Positions 8,710-16,181 of a stretch of 64,000 bases of DNA are shown piece by piece. The stretch spans positions 124,001-188,000 of the forward strand of contig NZ_BARF01000014.1 of assembly GCF_000367365.1 (NCBI RefSeq). The letters are read 5' to 3'. The notes beneath the pieces are model-generated. The model saw nothing but the letters and a program-made list of their open reading frames with translations, made no database searches and was not told where the DNA came from. The position numbers were made by a program, and so were the translations under genes. The DNA is from Streptomyces prunicolor NBRC 13075 (lineage in GTDB: Bacteria; Actinomycetota; Actinomycetes; Streptomycetales; Streptomycetaceae). How positions within the stretch are numbered: position 1 is the first letter of the stretch; each line of letters begins with the position of its first letter.

Positions 8710-8738
8710 AGGTAACGTTAACGGCGTTACCGTGTCAA
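8710..8738 (-). promoter_or_regulatory. Promoter of monooxygenase pseudogene/hydrolase
   Basis: On the minus strand TTGACA (8738-8733) is separated by exactly 17 bp from TTACCT (8715-8710). The spacer holds an operator and another follows the -10 box, a standard repressible layout. Confidence 0.65.
8711..8731. promoter_or_regulatory. TetR-type operator 2 (nested palindrome)
   Basis: GGTAACG (8711-8717) and CGTTACC (8725-8731) are perfect arms around 7 bases. Inside are the palindromes TAACGTTA (8713-8720) and TAACGGCGTTA (8719-8729). The site fills the -35/-10 spacer. Confidence 0.65.
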
Positions 8739-8817
8739 CGGAGCGAGATCATCCTTGGGGTGGGCGAGTGCGGGGAGCCGTGGTCCGCGGGCGAGGGCAG
8801 GTGCCGGCAGGTGCCTC

Positions 8818-9438
8818 TCAACGCCCGGAGTGTGCCTGATCGGTGGAGTCCGCGACGACGCCGGGGCCCGTGGTGTCGGCGTCTGCGGTCTCGGTACCCG
8901 TGGTGCCGGGTCCCTCGGCGTGTCCCGAGCGGAGCTGCTCGGCGGCCCAGTGGGCCCACTCCTGCTCCAACACCCGCTGCCGGATGCCGTGTTCCAGGAC
9001 GAGCCTGCCGCACACGGTGAGCATGTCCTTGTCCCACTCCTCCGTGTCCCGGAGGGAGACCAGGGTGTCGTGCTCCTTCGCCGAGGTCTCTGCGTGGTCG
9101 AGGAGTCGCTGCACCGCTTCCTCGCGCGGGAGGAGTCCGAGGAAGAAGGTCTGCAGAAGCATCGGGTTGCGCAGCGGCCTGCTCTCCCGGGTCTCGGAGA
9201 GCCAGCGCAGGGTCTCCGCGTGCCCTTCGGGGGTGAGTGAGTACTGCTTGCGTCCCCGTGGGCCCTCCTCCGTGACCTTGATCAGGCCGGTCGCGTCCAG
9301 CTTGGTCAGCTCGCCGTAGATCTGGCTCTGCTTGGCGGGCCAGACGTAGCCGAGCGAGGTGTCGAACATTTTCAGCAGGTCGTAGCCACTGCCGGGGCGG
9401 AAGACGAGGAGGCCCAGGAGGGCGTTGCGAAGGCTCAT
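8818..9438 (-). CDS. PadR-family transcriptional regulator
   Basis: 206 aa. A PadR winged helix fills the first ~85 residues (SLRNALLGLLVFRPGSGYDL, then YGELTKLDATGLIKV and RKQYSLTPEGHAET). The ~120-residue C-terminal domain is the Vir-type helical dimerisation region, ending in a low-complexity Gly/Thr/Asp tail. The ATG at 9438 is chosen because the fold begins immediately after it; the longer open frame adds 68 non-protein-like residues. It is divergent from the membrane protein and carotenoid-oxygenase genes. CCTGTCA-N9-TGACAGG lies 17 bp before its start. PadR proteins usually repress themselves and the divergent genes, so it probably controls that pair. Confidence 0.92.
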   Translation of the reverse strand: MSLRNALLGLLVFRPGSGYDLLKMFDTSLGYVWPAKQSQIYGELTKLDATGLIKVTEEGPRGRKQYSLTPEGHAETLRWLSETRESRPLRNPMLLQTFFLGLLPREEAVQRLLDHAETSAKEHDTLVSLRDTEEWDKDMLTVCGRLVLEHGIRQRVLEQEWAHWAAEQLRSGHAEGPGTTGTETADADTTGPGVVADSTDQAHSGR

Positions 9439-9454
9439 GCAGGCAAGCCTAACG

Positions 9455-9477
9455 CCTGTCACTCCAATATTGACAGG
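9455..9477. promoter_or_regulatory. Candidate PadR operator
   Basis: CCTGTCA (9455-9461) and TGACAGG (9471-9477) are perfect 7-bp arms with a 9-base AT-rich centre. The site is just upstream of padR, and CAATATT within it recurs at 9607-9613 before the divergent promoter. Confidence 0.55.
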
Positions 9478-9619
9478 TCGAAAACTACCCATGCGGATTC
9501 TGTGCGTCCGGGAAGGGGTCGCGTGGAGGTCGAGCGCGGCCGTAAGGGTTTGCGCAGGTAGGGGCTGTCCGGGTCTCTGGGGGTGCCGCCGCGGTGGACT
9601 TTCGTTCAATATTCCATTC

Positions 9620-9648
9620 TTGACATGTTGATTCCGGAGCATCTAGCT
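9620..9648 (+). promoter_or_regulatory. Promoter of membrane protein/carotenoid oxygenase operon
   Basis: TTGACA (9620-9625), 17 bp, then CTAGCT (9643-9648), 45 bp before the GTG start. A CAATATT motif shared with the PadR operator lies just upstream. Confidence 0.55.
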
Positions 9649-9692
9649 TCCACCGGTCAAAGTTGGAACATCGAGTTGCGAGGAAGTTCAAC

Positions 9693-10268
9693 GTGGGAAT
9701 CATGGGCTATTTGCGCGGTTTCTACCCATGGATCGCGGCAGGCTTCGTCTCCGCCGTCGACTGGCGGTGGGGCGCGGTGGCCGGCGTCGTCGTCGGGGTC
9801 CTGCTGCTTCTCCAGGACCGGCGCAGGGGAGTGGCGATGGACGCGATGGTGCTGGAGATCAGCACCATCATCTACTTCGTCATCATCGGGGCGATCGCCT
9901 TCAGTTCACCCGACTCGTCCGTCCAGCACCACAGCGACGTCATCTCGTTCGTCTGGCTCGCCGGTACGGCCTGGGGCAGCATGGCGCTCCGCAGCCCGTT
10001 CACGCTCGGGATCGCCCGTCGGCAGGCGCCCGAGGAGTACTGGGACACCCCGGGTTTCCTCGCCGTCAACAACCACATCACGGCCGCCTGGGGATCCGGG
10101 TTCACGTTCATCGCCGTCGTCCTGGCCATCAGCAACGCGACCGACGCCCCCGCCTGGGTCGGCATCACCGCCCACGTCGTCGGCCTGGTCGCCCCCGCGG
10201 CCTTCACCTCGATCTACCCCAAGCGTGTCCAGGCGCGCCTCGAAGCCATGCAAGCGGCGCAAGCCTGA
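9693..10268 (+). CDS. Polytopic membrane protein of unknown function
   Basis: 191 aa with about five hydrophobic segments, including GAVAGVVVGVLLLL, STIIYFVIIGAIAF, SFVWLAGTAWGSMAL, FTFIAVVLAISNA and AHVVGLVAPAAF. A conserved-looking cytoplasmic stretch reads PEEYWDTPGFLAVNNHITAAWG. I recognise a widespread actinobacterial type but no biochemical function. The GTG at 9693 has AGGAAG six bases before it; an upstream TTG at 9663 has nothing. The carotenoid oxygenase follows after 23 bp, so the two are likely one transcript. It might hold or deliver an apolar substrate in the membrane; that is only inference. Confidence 0.8.
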   Translation: MGIMGYLRGFYPWIAAGFVSAVDWRWGAVAGVVVGVLLLLQDRRRGVAMDAMVLEISTIIYFVIIGAIAFSSPDSSVQHHSDVISFVWLAGTAWGSMALRSPFTLGIARRQAPEEYWDTPGFLAVNNHITAAWGSGFTFIAVVLAISNATDAPAWVGITAHVVGLVAPAAFTSIYPKRVQARLEAMQAAQA

Positions 10269-10291
10269 CCAGCCAACCCAAGGACTTCCCC

Positions 10292-11659
10292 ATGAGTACG
10301 GACAAGACCCCACCGCCTCCGCACCTGGCGGGCAACTTCGCCCCGGTCCCCGACGAGATCACTGTCACCGAACTCGCGGTGACCGGAGCGATCCCGCCGG
10401 AACTCACCGGCTGGTATCTGTGCAACGGCCCCAACCCGCACGAGGCCGCCTCGGCCCACTGGTTCACCGGCGACGGGATGGTGCACGGCGTCCACCTCGA
10501 CGCCGGCAGGGCCACCTCGTACCGCAACCGCTGGGTCCGCACCCCCACCCTCGAAACGGGCGTCCAGGTCTACGGCCGCGACGGCGAGATGAACCTTGCC
10601 GCAGGCGTCGCCAACACCCACGTCATACGGCACGCGGGCCGCACCCTCGCCCTCGTCGAGACGTCCTTCCCACAGGAGTTGAGCTGCGCGCCCGGCCGCG
10701 AACTCGACACCGTGGGGCCCTACGACTTCGACGGCCGCCTGCGCACCCCGATGACCGCCCACCCCAAGGCCTGCCCGGTCACAGGGGAGTTGCACTTCTA
10801 CGGATACGGCGGGCTGTCGGCGCCGTACCTCACGTATCACCGTGCCGACGCCGACGGCGAGTTGACCGTCAGCCGGCCGATCGACGTGCCGGCGCACACG
10901 ATGATGCACGACTTCTACCTCACCAGGAACCATGTCGTCTTCATGGACCTGCCCGCCGTGTTCAGTATCGAGCGGGCCATGGATCCGGACGGAGGTATGC
11001 CGTACGTCTGGTCCGACACCTATGGAGCCAGGCTCGGCGTACTGCGCAGGGACGACCCGTACGGCGACATCCGCTGGTTCGACATCGACCCCTGTTACGT
11101 GTTCCACACCCTCAACTCCTATGAGGAGAACGAGGGTCGGCGTCTGGTCCTGCTGGGCATGCGCTACCCCTCCCTGCGCGACGGTGTCACCGTGGAGACG
11201 GCGGCACACCTGTGGCGGTGGACGATCGACCTCACCACCGGGGCCATCGCCGAGGAGCAACTCGACGACCACCCGGGGGAGTTCCCCCGCATCGACGACC
11301 GACTCGCGGGCCTGCCCGCGGACTTCGGTCACGCCACCGCGGCACCCGTTCCGGAACTCGCGCAGTACGACCCGAACGAGTCGCGTGCCGCGATCCACCG
11401 GTACGACCTGCGCAAGTCGAGCGTCGCCAGCCACTACTTCGCGCCCGGACGCTTCCCGGGCGAGGCGGCCTTCGCCCCCGCCGACGATCAACCCGGTGGC
11501 CCCGGCTGGCTGATGACCTACGTCTACGACGCCTCGACCGACCGCAGCGACCTGGTCGTCCTCGACGCCGACAACCTCACCCGGGAGCCGGTGGCCACCA
11601 TCCACCTGCCCCGCCGGGTGCCCGCCGGATTCCACGGCAGTTGGCTGGCGGACGCCTGA
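10292..11659 (+). CDS. Carotenoid/stilbene cleavage oxygenase family protein
   Basis: 455-aa non-heme Fe(II) dioxygenase of the RPE65/CCO family, a seven-bladed propeller cutting C=C bonds of apocarotenoids or stilbenes. The four iron ligands are in their usual contexts: His157 (TAHPK), His206 (MHDFYLT), His272 (VFHTLNSYE) and His448 (GFHGSW). GWYLCNGPNP near residue 40 and FTGDGMVHGV near residue 58 are family landmarks. The length is normal. The ATG at 10292 follows AAGGAC. It is second in an operon with the membrane protein and probably under PadR control. PadR proteins often sense phenolics, so a stilbene or phenylpropanoid substrate is as likely as a carotenoid. No carotenoid biosynthesis gene is in the window. 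Confidence 0.93.
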   Translation: MSTDKTPPPPHLAGNFAPVPDEITVTELAVTGAIPPELTGWYLCNGPNPHEAASAHWFTGDGMVHGVHLDAGRATSYRNRWVRTPTLETGVQVYGRDGEMNLAAGVANTHVIRHAGRTLALVETSFPQELSCAPGRELDTVGPYDFDGRLRTPMTAHPKACPVTGELHFYGYGGLSAPYLTYHRADADGELTVSRPIDVPAHTMMHDFYLTRNHVVFMDLPAVFSIERAMDPDGGMPYVWSDTYGARLGVLRRDDPYGDIRWFDIDPCYVFHTLNSYEENEGRRLVLLGMRYPSLRDGVTVETAAHLWRWTIDLTTGAIAEEQLDDHPGEFPRIDDRLAGLPADFGHATAAPVPELAQYDPNESRAAIHRYDLRKSSVASHYFAPGRFPGEAAFAPADDQPGGPGWLMTYVYDASTDRSDLVVLDADNLTREPVATIHLPRRVPAGFHGSWLADA

Positions 11660-11693
11660 CGGACCGCACCCTGTCGAACCGGTGAACGGTGAG

Positions 11694-11731
11694 CCGTCCT
11701 CCGAGCCCGAACACTCGGGTTCGGAGGACGG
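11694..11731. terminator. Terminator after the carotenoid oxygenase gene
   Basis: A 17-bp stem (11694-11710 with 11715-11731, one G-U pair) closes an ACAC loop. It is 35 bp past the oxygenase stop and 55 bp before the sigma-factor start. Confidence 0.85.
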
Positions 11732-11785
11732 CGCTCGCCAGGGTGCCCTCAACGGCCGGCCGGAACCAGGTGCCGAAGGGAACTC

Positions 11786-12484
11786 ATGATGGGCGATGTC
11801 GCGGGGGCGGCACGCACGGAGGACGCGTCACTGACGCGAGCGGCCCAGGCGGGTGAAGTCGCCGCGCTGGTCCTGCTGTTGGAGCGGCACCGGGCGGGGA
11901 TGCGCGCCGTGGCGGTGAGCATTCTCGGCCCGGGCGCGGACGCCGACGACGTGATGCAGGACGCGGCGCTGACAGCGCTGCTGCGGATCGGGGACGTACG
12001 TGATCCGGAGGCCGTGGGCGCATGGCTGCGGATGATCGTGCGCAACGCCGCCCGGCTGGTGCTGCGGGAGGCGGGGGTGGTCCAGCCGGTTGATGAACTG
12101 CCGCTGAGATCAACGCATTTGGGGCCGGAACAGTGGCTCGAACGCAACGCGCTGCGCGACTGGGTCTGGGCGGCGCTGGAAGAGCTCTCGCCGGCGTTGC
12201 GCATGCCGTTGGTGCTGCGTCACTTCGCCACCGGGGTCACCTCGTACGAACGGATCGCGGAGGTCTGCGGGATTCCGGTCGGCACGGTACGCAGCCGACT
12301 GAGCCAGGGCCGGGTCAAGTTGGCGGCAGCCCTCGCGGCCACGGCGGACGCCCCGCACGGCGATGCCGAACAACGCGTCCGCGCCAGCCGGATCGAGGCG
12401 CGCGAACTGCTGGCAGCGGCGGCACAGAAGGGTCCTCGACCAAGCCCTGATCTCACACCGGACCGGATCGGCGTCCTGCGCTGA
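11786..12484 (+). CDS. ECF-type RNA polymerase sigma factor, C-terminally short
   Basis: 232 aa. Region 2 covers about residues 22-92 (VLLLERHRAGMRAVAVSI, then ADDVMQDAALTALLR and GAWLRMIVRNAARL). Region 4 covers about residues 128-180 (ALEELSPALRMPLVLRHF, then YERIAEVCGIPVGTVRSRL). The relatives I would compare it with carry a SnoaL-like domain of ~100 residues after region 4. Here only EQRVRASRIEARELLAAAAQ and a Pro-rich tail remain, so the regulatory tail seems lost. ATG at 11786, in an ATGATGG context with AAGGGAAC upstream. No anti-sigma gene is adjacent. It probably still binds promoters, with altered control. Confidence 0.82.
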   Translation: MMGDVAGAARTEDASLTRAAQAGEVAALVLLLERHRAGMRAVAVSILGPGADADDVMQDAALTALLRIGDVRDPEAVGAWLRMIVRNAARLVLREAGVVQPVDELPLRSTHLGPEQWLERNALRDWVWAALEELSPALRMPLVLRHFATGVTSYERIAEVCGIPVGTVRSRLSQGRVKLAAALAATADAPHGDAEQRVRASRIEARELLAAAAQKGPRPSPDLTPDRIGVLR

Positions 12485-12521
12485 ACTCCCCGAAATGCCT
12501 GAGCTACCCGAAACAGCTCAA

Positions 12522-13427
12522 CTACCCGAAATAGTGGCCCTCTTCGATGTCCGGGACCAGCGCGGGGTGCGTCGGTCGCCATCCCGTGCGCTGCCGCGTC
12601 AGTGCGCTCGACGCGGGGTTGTCGAGCGCGACCAGGGGAGCGAGGAAGCCTACGAAGTGCCGGCTCGCCTCCTCGGGGGTGAGGCTGACGGCCGGGACCT
12701 TCAACTGGCGGCCGATGGCCCGCGCGATGTCCCGGAACGGCACCCCTTCCTCGGCGACCGCGTGCAGGGGCGTACCGGCCGGGGCGGATTCCAGGGCCAG
12801 CCGGTACAGGGTCGCCGCGTCGCGTCGGTGCACCGAGGGCCACCGGTTCGACCCGTCACCGACGAAGGCGGACACACCCGTCGTACGGGCGACGCCGATG
12901 AGCGTCGAGATGAATCCGCGGGCGTCCCCCGGGCCGTGCACGGTCGGGGCCAGCCGCACCGAGGACGACCGCACGCCGCGCTCGCCCATGGAGAGGACGG
13001 ACAGCTCCACCTGGAGCCGTAGAGCCGTGACGGGGTTGGCGAGGGAGGGGGTCTCTTCGGTGAGCAGGCGGCCCGGTGTGCGGCCGATGACCCCCGACGT
13101 GACCACGAAGGGTTTGCCCGTGCCGGCCAACTCCGTGCCGATCGCTTCCACCGCGTGCAGTTCGGCCTTCGCGCGTGCGGCCGGGTCGGTGGTCTCGGAG
13201 ATGTGCTGGTTCGCGGCGTAGACGACGCCGTCCGCCGTGACGGCTCCGGCGCGGAGGCTGTCGGCGTCGTCGAGGTCACCGCGGTGCACGGCGACACCGG
13301 ATCGCGTCAGGGCGTCGGCGGCCGGGTCCGAGCGGGCGAGGCCGAGCACCTGGTGCCCCGCGTCGAGGAGTTCGCGGACGACCGCGGATCCGATGTAACC
13401 GGTCGCGCCCGCGACGAAAACACGCAC
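12522..13427 (-). CDS. NAD(P)-dependent epimerase/reductase (extended SDR-like)
   Basis: 301 aa. FVAGATGYIGSAVVREL at residues 4-20 is the Rossmann nucleotide-binding loop (GATGYIG). GDLDDADSLRAG and DGVVYAANQ are the next conserved strands of NAD-dependent epimerase/dehydratase and NmrA-like proteins. The usual YxxxK pair is not evident, since the region after VVTSGVIGRTPG lacks it, so it may be a reductase-like or sensor-like member. The ATG at 13427 lies 254 bp past the stop of the chitosanase gene on the same strand, with a strong terminator between, so it has its own promoter. The substrate is unknown. Confidence 0.82.
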   Translation of the reverse strand: MRVFVAGATGYIGSAVVRELLDAGHQVLGLARSDPAADALTRSGVAVHRGDLDDADSLRAGAVTADGVVYAANQHISETTDPAARAKAELHAVEAIGTELAGTGKPFVVTSGVIGRTPGRLLTEETPSLANPVTALRLQVELSVLSMGERGVRSSSVRLAPTVHGPGDARGFISTLIGVARTTGVSAFVGDGSNRWPSVHRRDAATLYRLALESAPAGTPLHAVAEEGVPFRDIARAIGRQLKVPAVSLTPEEASRHFVGFLAPLVALDNPASSALTRQRTGWRPTHPALVPDIEEGHYFG

Positions 13428-13602
13428 AGTGGAGATCCCCCAGGTCGGTTCGGGTCGACCCGGCGACAGCAGTCGACGGGCTCACGGACCACGCTAGGAA
13501 GGGTCCGCGCGGGTGTCCAAGTCCTGTGTCGCATAGGGCGATGCGCGACAGGCATGACCTCAGGTGGGTGCGCGACGGTGGCTGATCCGGAGGGAAACGG
13601 CA

Positions 13603-13640
13603 GCGGCGCCAGGACCCGTACGCTCAGGTCCTGGCGCCGC
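13603..13640 (-). terminator. Terminator of the chitosanase gene
   Basis: Perfect 14-bp arms (13603-13616 with 13627-13640), very GC-rich, around a 10-base loop, 41 bp beyond the chitosanase stop on the minus strand. Confidence 0.85.
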
Positions 13641-13681
13641 ACTGTCCGCCGAGCTGCCTCCCAACCAGCGGACAGAACAGG

Positions 13682-14536
13682 TCAGTTGATGGTGTAACTG
13701 TCCCCGTAGACCTTCCAGTTCAGCGGTGTGTTGAGGTCGAAGTTGCCGTTGCGGAGGAAGACGCGCTGTTCGGTGTCGACGCGGGTGGTGTCGCTGTGGG
13801 CCTCCTCCTGCTGCATGGCCCACACGCGCGCGTCGAGGAAGGCGTTGAGGTACGTCGTCTCGTTACCACCCTGGGCCGGCGGCTTGGCCGAACGCAGGGC
13901 ACGGGCGCGGATGTTGCGGAAGCTGGTGGGGTCGTCGCCGTCGCCGTGCATGACGATGGCGTCGTAGTACGTGAACTGGCCCAGCACGCGCAGCCCGTCC
14001 GTCTTGCCCTGGCTGACGGCGGGGTTGAAGTACACGCGGTCGCGTTCGTCGTTCTGCGCCTGCTGGAACACCGTGTCCTGCGCCGCGGTGCGCCAGTCCT
14101 TGGGGAAGTTCGGGTCGAGACCGGAGTGCGAGTCGGTGCCGTTGACGTTGCGCAGCGCGGGCAGGTACTTCGCGAGGACGTTGCCGGGCTTGCGGGTCGC
14201 GTAGAGCTGGACGAGGTCGAGCATGTCGCCGGTGCCGGAACAGAAGCCGATGATGCCGGCGGTGTAGCCGCGGCCGTCGCCTATGTCCTCGATGTACTTG
14301 TACTGCGCCTTCCAGTCGAGCGAGGAGTTCTCCGCGCTCGACACCAGCTTCATGGCGATCTCCTTCTTCGCCGGGTCGTCGAGGCCGATCGCCGCGGCGG
14401 TCCTCGTGGTCGCCGAGGCCTGCGGGGTGCGCAGCAGAGGTGCCGCCGCGAGGGACACACCGAGGAGCGCGAGGAGGGTGCGGCGAGAGGGGTTCGCCGG
14501 CTCGGAGGTCACAGAATCGTGGAACGGGTGGACCAC
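13682..14536 (-). CDS. csn: GH46 chitosanase, secreted
   Basis: 284-aa exported endo-chitosanase that hydrolyses beta-1,4 links in chitosan. Residues 1-44 form a Tat-type signal (SRRTLLALLG, then an Ala-rich stretch ending SATTRT). From AAAIGLDDPAKKEIAM the mature protein closely follows the characterised Streptomyces sp. N174 CsnA. The acid/base Glu is residue 69 (SSAENSSLDW) and the catalytic Asp is residue 87 (IGDGRG), matching E22 and D40 of that enzyme. A GTG start at 14536 has GGAG five bases upstream. Next upstream is a CTGATAG-N9-CTATCAG palindrome resembling the place where CsnR-type ROK repressors act on csn genes. It has its own terminator. Confidence 0.97.
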   Translation of the reverse strand: MVHPFHDSVTSEPANPSRRTLLALLGVSLAAAPLLRTPQASATTRTAAAIGLDDPAKKEIAMKLVSSAENSSLDWKAQYKYIEDIGDGRGYTAGIIGFCSGTGDMLDLVQLYATRKPGNVLAKYLPALRNVNGTDSHSGLDPNFPKDWRTAAQDTVFQQAQNDERDRVYFNPAVSQGKTDGLRVLGQFTYYDAIVMHGDGDDPTSFRNIRARALRSAKPPAQGGNETTYLNAFLDARVWAMQQEEAHSDTTRVDTEQRVFLRNGNFDLNTPLNWKVYGDSYTIN

Positions 14537-14585
14537 GGGGACTCCAAAGGGTGGTGGGGGGTGGGGAGTTGGTCGTACCGCCGAA

Positions 14586-14608
14586 CTGATAGGAAAGTTA
14601 ACTATCAG
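14586..14608. promoter_or_regulatory. Candidate CsnR/ROK-type operator
   Basis: CTGATAG (14586-14592) and CTATCAG (14602-14608) are perfect arms around GAAAGTTAA. It lies 50 bp before the chitosanase start. ROK repressors controlling Streptomyces chitosanases bind a similar AGGAAAGTT-type palindrome. Confidence 0.6.
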
Positions 14609-14841
14609 AGGATCGGCGCCGAGGGCACCCACCTGGAGCCAAGTTCGTAGCTATGAACGAGAGTCGTGTGTCTGTGCGAGGGTGATGCTTGACGGTTTGC
14701 CCACGCTTGTCGCGTCGGCCATCTCGGCGACGCGTGAACTCCGGACTCCGGACGGCCCTGGTGGCGGCGGGCGGTTTCACCCTCGCCGTGTCGCTCGCCG
14801 TGTATCCGTACTCCCGTATTTCGCGGATGTTGCGCGAAGTC
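14609..14841. other. Intergenic region between chitosanase and LacI genes
   Basis: Part of a 410-bp divergent gap (14537-14946). Beyond the chitosanase operator on the left and the LacI promoter on the right I see no gene. A 70-codon open frame at 14689-14901 has an Arg-rich start and no ribosome site, and it runs through the promoter and operators, so I do not call it. Confidence 0.5.
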
Positions 14842-14870
14842 TTGACGCGTCCCGCCCCGTTGCGTAGATA
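14842..14870 (+). promoter_or_regulatory. Promoter of the LacI gene
   Basis: TTGACG (14842-14847), exactly 17 bp, then TAGATA (14865-14870). The start codon is 76 bp downstream and two LacI operators begin at the last base of the -10 box. Confidence 0.75.
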
Positions 14871-14899
14871 TGACTGCGCAGTCATGACAGCGCAGTCAT
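14870..14899. promoter_or_regulatory. Tandem LacI operators
   Basis: ATGACTGCGCAGTCAT (14870-14885) is a perfect 16-bp palindrome. ATGACAGCGCAGTCAT (14884-14899) is a second copy with two mismatched bases, sharing AT. The pair covers the transcription start, so it should autoregulate lacI. No copy was found before the ABC operon downstream. Confidence 0.8.
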
Positions 14900-14946
14900 A
14901 AGCCGGAGCCGGGCTAGGATGCGGCTGCCGGAGATCGGGAGACACC

Positions 14947-15984
14947 ATGACACCAGTGGCAGGACGTGGCACGGGAGCCGCGCCGCGCAGCGTGGACGTG
15001 GCACGCCTCGCGGGCGTGTCGCAGAAGACGGTGTCCCGGGTCATGAACGACGAGCCGTACGTCTCCGAGGACGTACGCCGTCGTGTCCTCGCGGCGGCCG
15101 GGGAACTCGGCTACCGCTCCAACAACGCCGCCCGCGCGCTCGCCTCCGGACGCACCCGGTCCATCGGCGTCGTGACGCTCGGCACCGCCCTGTACGGTCC
15201 CGCCTCGCTGCTCATGGGCGTCGAACGGGCCGTACGGGACACCGGCTACGCGCTCCGTGTCGTCAACACGATGGAGGGCGAGTCGGCGGGCATCGCCGGA
15301 GCCGTCGACTCGCTCCTGGACCAGGGCGTGGACGGCATCGTCATCTCCGAGCCGATCGACGAGGAGGGGGGCGCGGAGTTGTCCGCGCGGGTCGATGTGC
15401 CGGTGCTTGTTCTCGGCGCACCGCCGCCGTTCGCCGCGCCGCATGTCGTGACGGGCGGGATCGTCTCCGGGCAGATGGCGCGGGCGGCCACCGAGCACCT
15501 GCTGGAACTGGGCCACACCACGGTCCATCATCTGGCCGGGCCCCAGCGCTGGTACTCGGCGCGGGACCGGCTTGAGGGGTGGCGTGCCGCGCTTGCCGAC
15601 CACGGGCGGGCGGAGCCTCCGGTTGTCGAGGGGGACTGGTCGGCGGCGTCCGGATATGCGGCCGGGCGTGAACTCCTCGCCGACCCTGCCCTCACCGCGG
15701 TGTTCGCCGCCAATGACGACATGGCGATCGGGTTGATGCGGGCGTTGGCGGAGGGTGGTCGGCGTGTTCCGGAGGATGTCAGCGTGGTCGGGTTCGACGA
15801 CACGCCGGTTGCCGCGTATGTGACTCCGCCGTTGACGACCGTGCGGCAGCCGTTCGATGCGATGGCGCAGGGCGGTCTGAAGTTGCTGGTGCATGCCATC
15901 GAGAACCCTGGGTCGGATCCGTTGCCGATGGCCGACCCGCCGGTTGAGCTTGTTGTTCGGGCGTCTTCGGCGGCGCCGCGCTAG
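14947..15984 (+). CDS. LacI-family regulator of the galactoside ABC/GH42 operon
   Basis: 345 aa. The LacI helix-turn-helix occupies about residues 14-60 (SVDVARLAGVSQKTVSRVMN, then VRRRVLAAAGELGYRSN). The sugar-binding core ends with VSVVGFDDTPVAAYVTPPLTT, a typical inducer-domain signature. The ATG at 14947 follows GGGAGACACC. It lies immediately upstream of and co-directional with the solute-binding protein, permeases and GH42 beta-galactosidase, separated by a repeat with a hairpin, so it most likely senses the galactoside they take up. Its own promoter carries two overlapping palindromes. Confidence 0.93.
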   Translation: MTPVAGRGTGAAPRSVDVARLAGVSQKTVSRVMNDEPYVSEDVRRRVLAAAGELGYRSNNAARALASGRTRSIGVVTLGTALYGPASLLMGVERAVRDTGYALRVVNTMEGESAGIAGAVDSLLDQGVDGIVISEPIDEEGGAELSARVDVPVLVLGAPPPFAAPHVVTGGIVSGQMARAATEHLLELGHTTVHHLAGPQRWYSARDRLEGWRAALADHGRAEPPVVEGDWSAASGYAAGRELLADPALTAVFAANDDMAIGLMRALAEGGRRVPEDVSVVGFDDTPVAAYVTPPLTTVRQPFDAMAQGGLKLLVHAIENPGSDPLPMADPPVELVVRASSAAPR

Positions 15985-16021
15985 TTGCCTGGCTGGGTCC
16001 GCGGTTCTTTCGTCTGCGGGC

Positions 16022-16056
16022 CGGTGGGGGCTGGTCGCGCAGTTCCCCGCGCCCCT
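16022..16056 (+). repeat. Streptomyces intergenic repeat, copy 1
   Basis: GGTGGGGGCTGGTCGCGCAG followed by TTCCCCGCGCCCCT is a sequence seen between genes in very many Streptomyces genomes. A diverged second copy is at 33001-33034. It merges into a terminator hairpin here. Confidence 0.75.
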
Positions 16057-16069
16057 AAAAAGCGGGGCG
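16045..16069. terminator. Terminator after LacI gene
   Basis: CCCCGC (16045-16050) can pair with GCGGGG (16062-16067), or CGCCCC (16050-16055) with GGGGCG (16064-16069), around a TAAAAA loop. It is 60 bp past the LacI stop. Confidence 0.55.
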
Positions 16070-16181
16070 ATTGCGGCACCGGTGACTCTCGGGGCCGCCC
16101 CATCCACACCACGCCAAATACACCTTCAGTACGCCGTCGGCCGGTGTGCCGGTCACCCATACCCTCTCTCGGGAGTTCATC

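Noticed and set aside
14689..14901. 70-codon ORF before the LacI gene
   Set aside because: It runs through the lacI promoter and operators and has no ribosome site.
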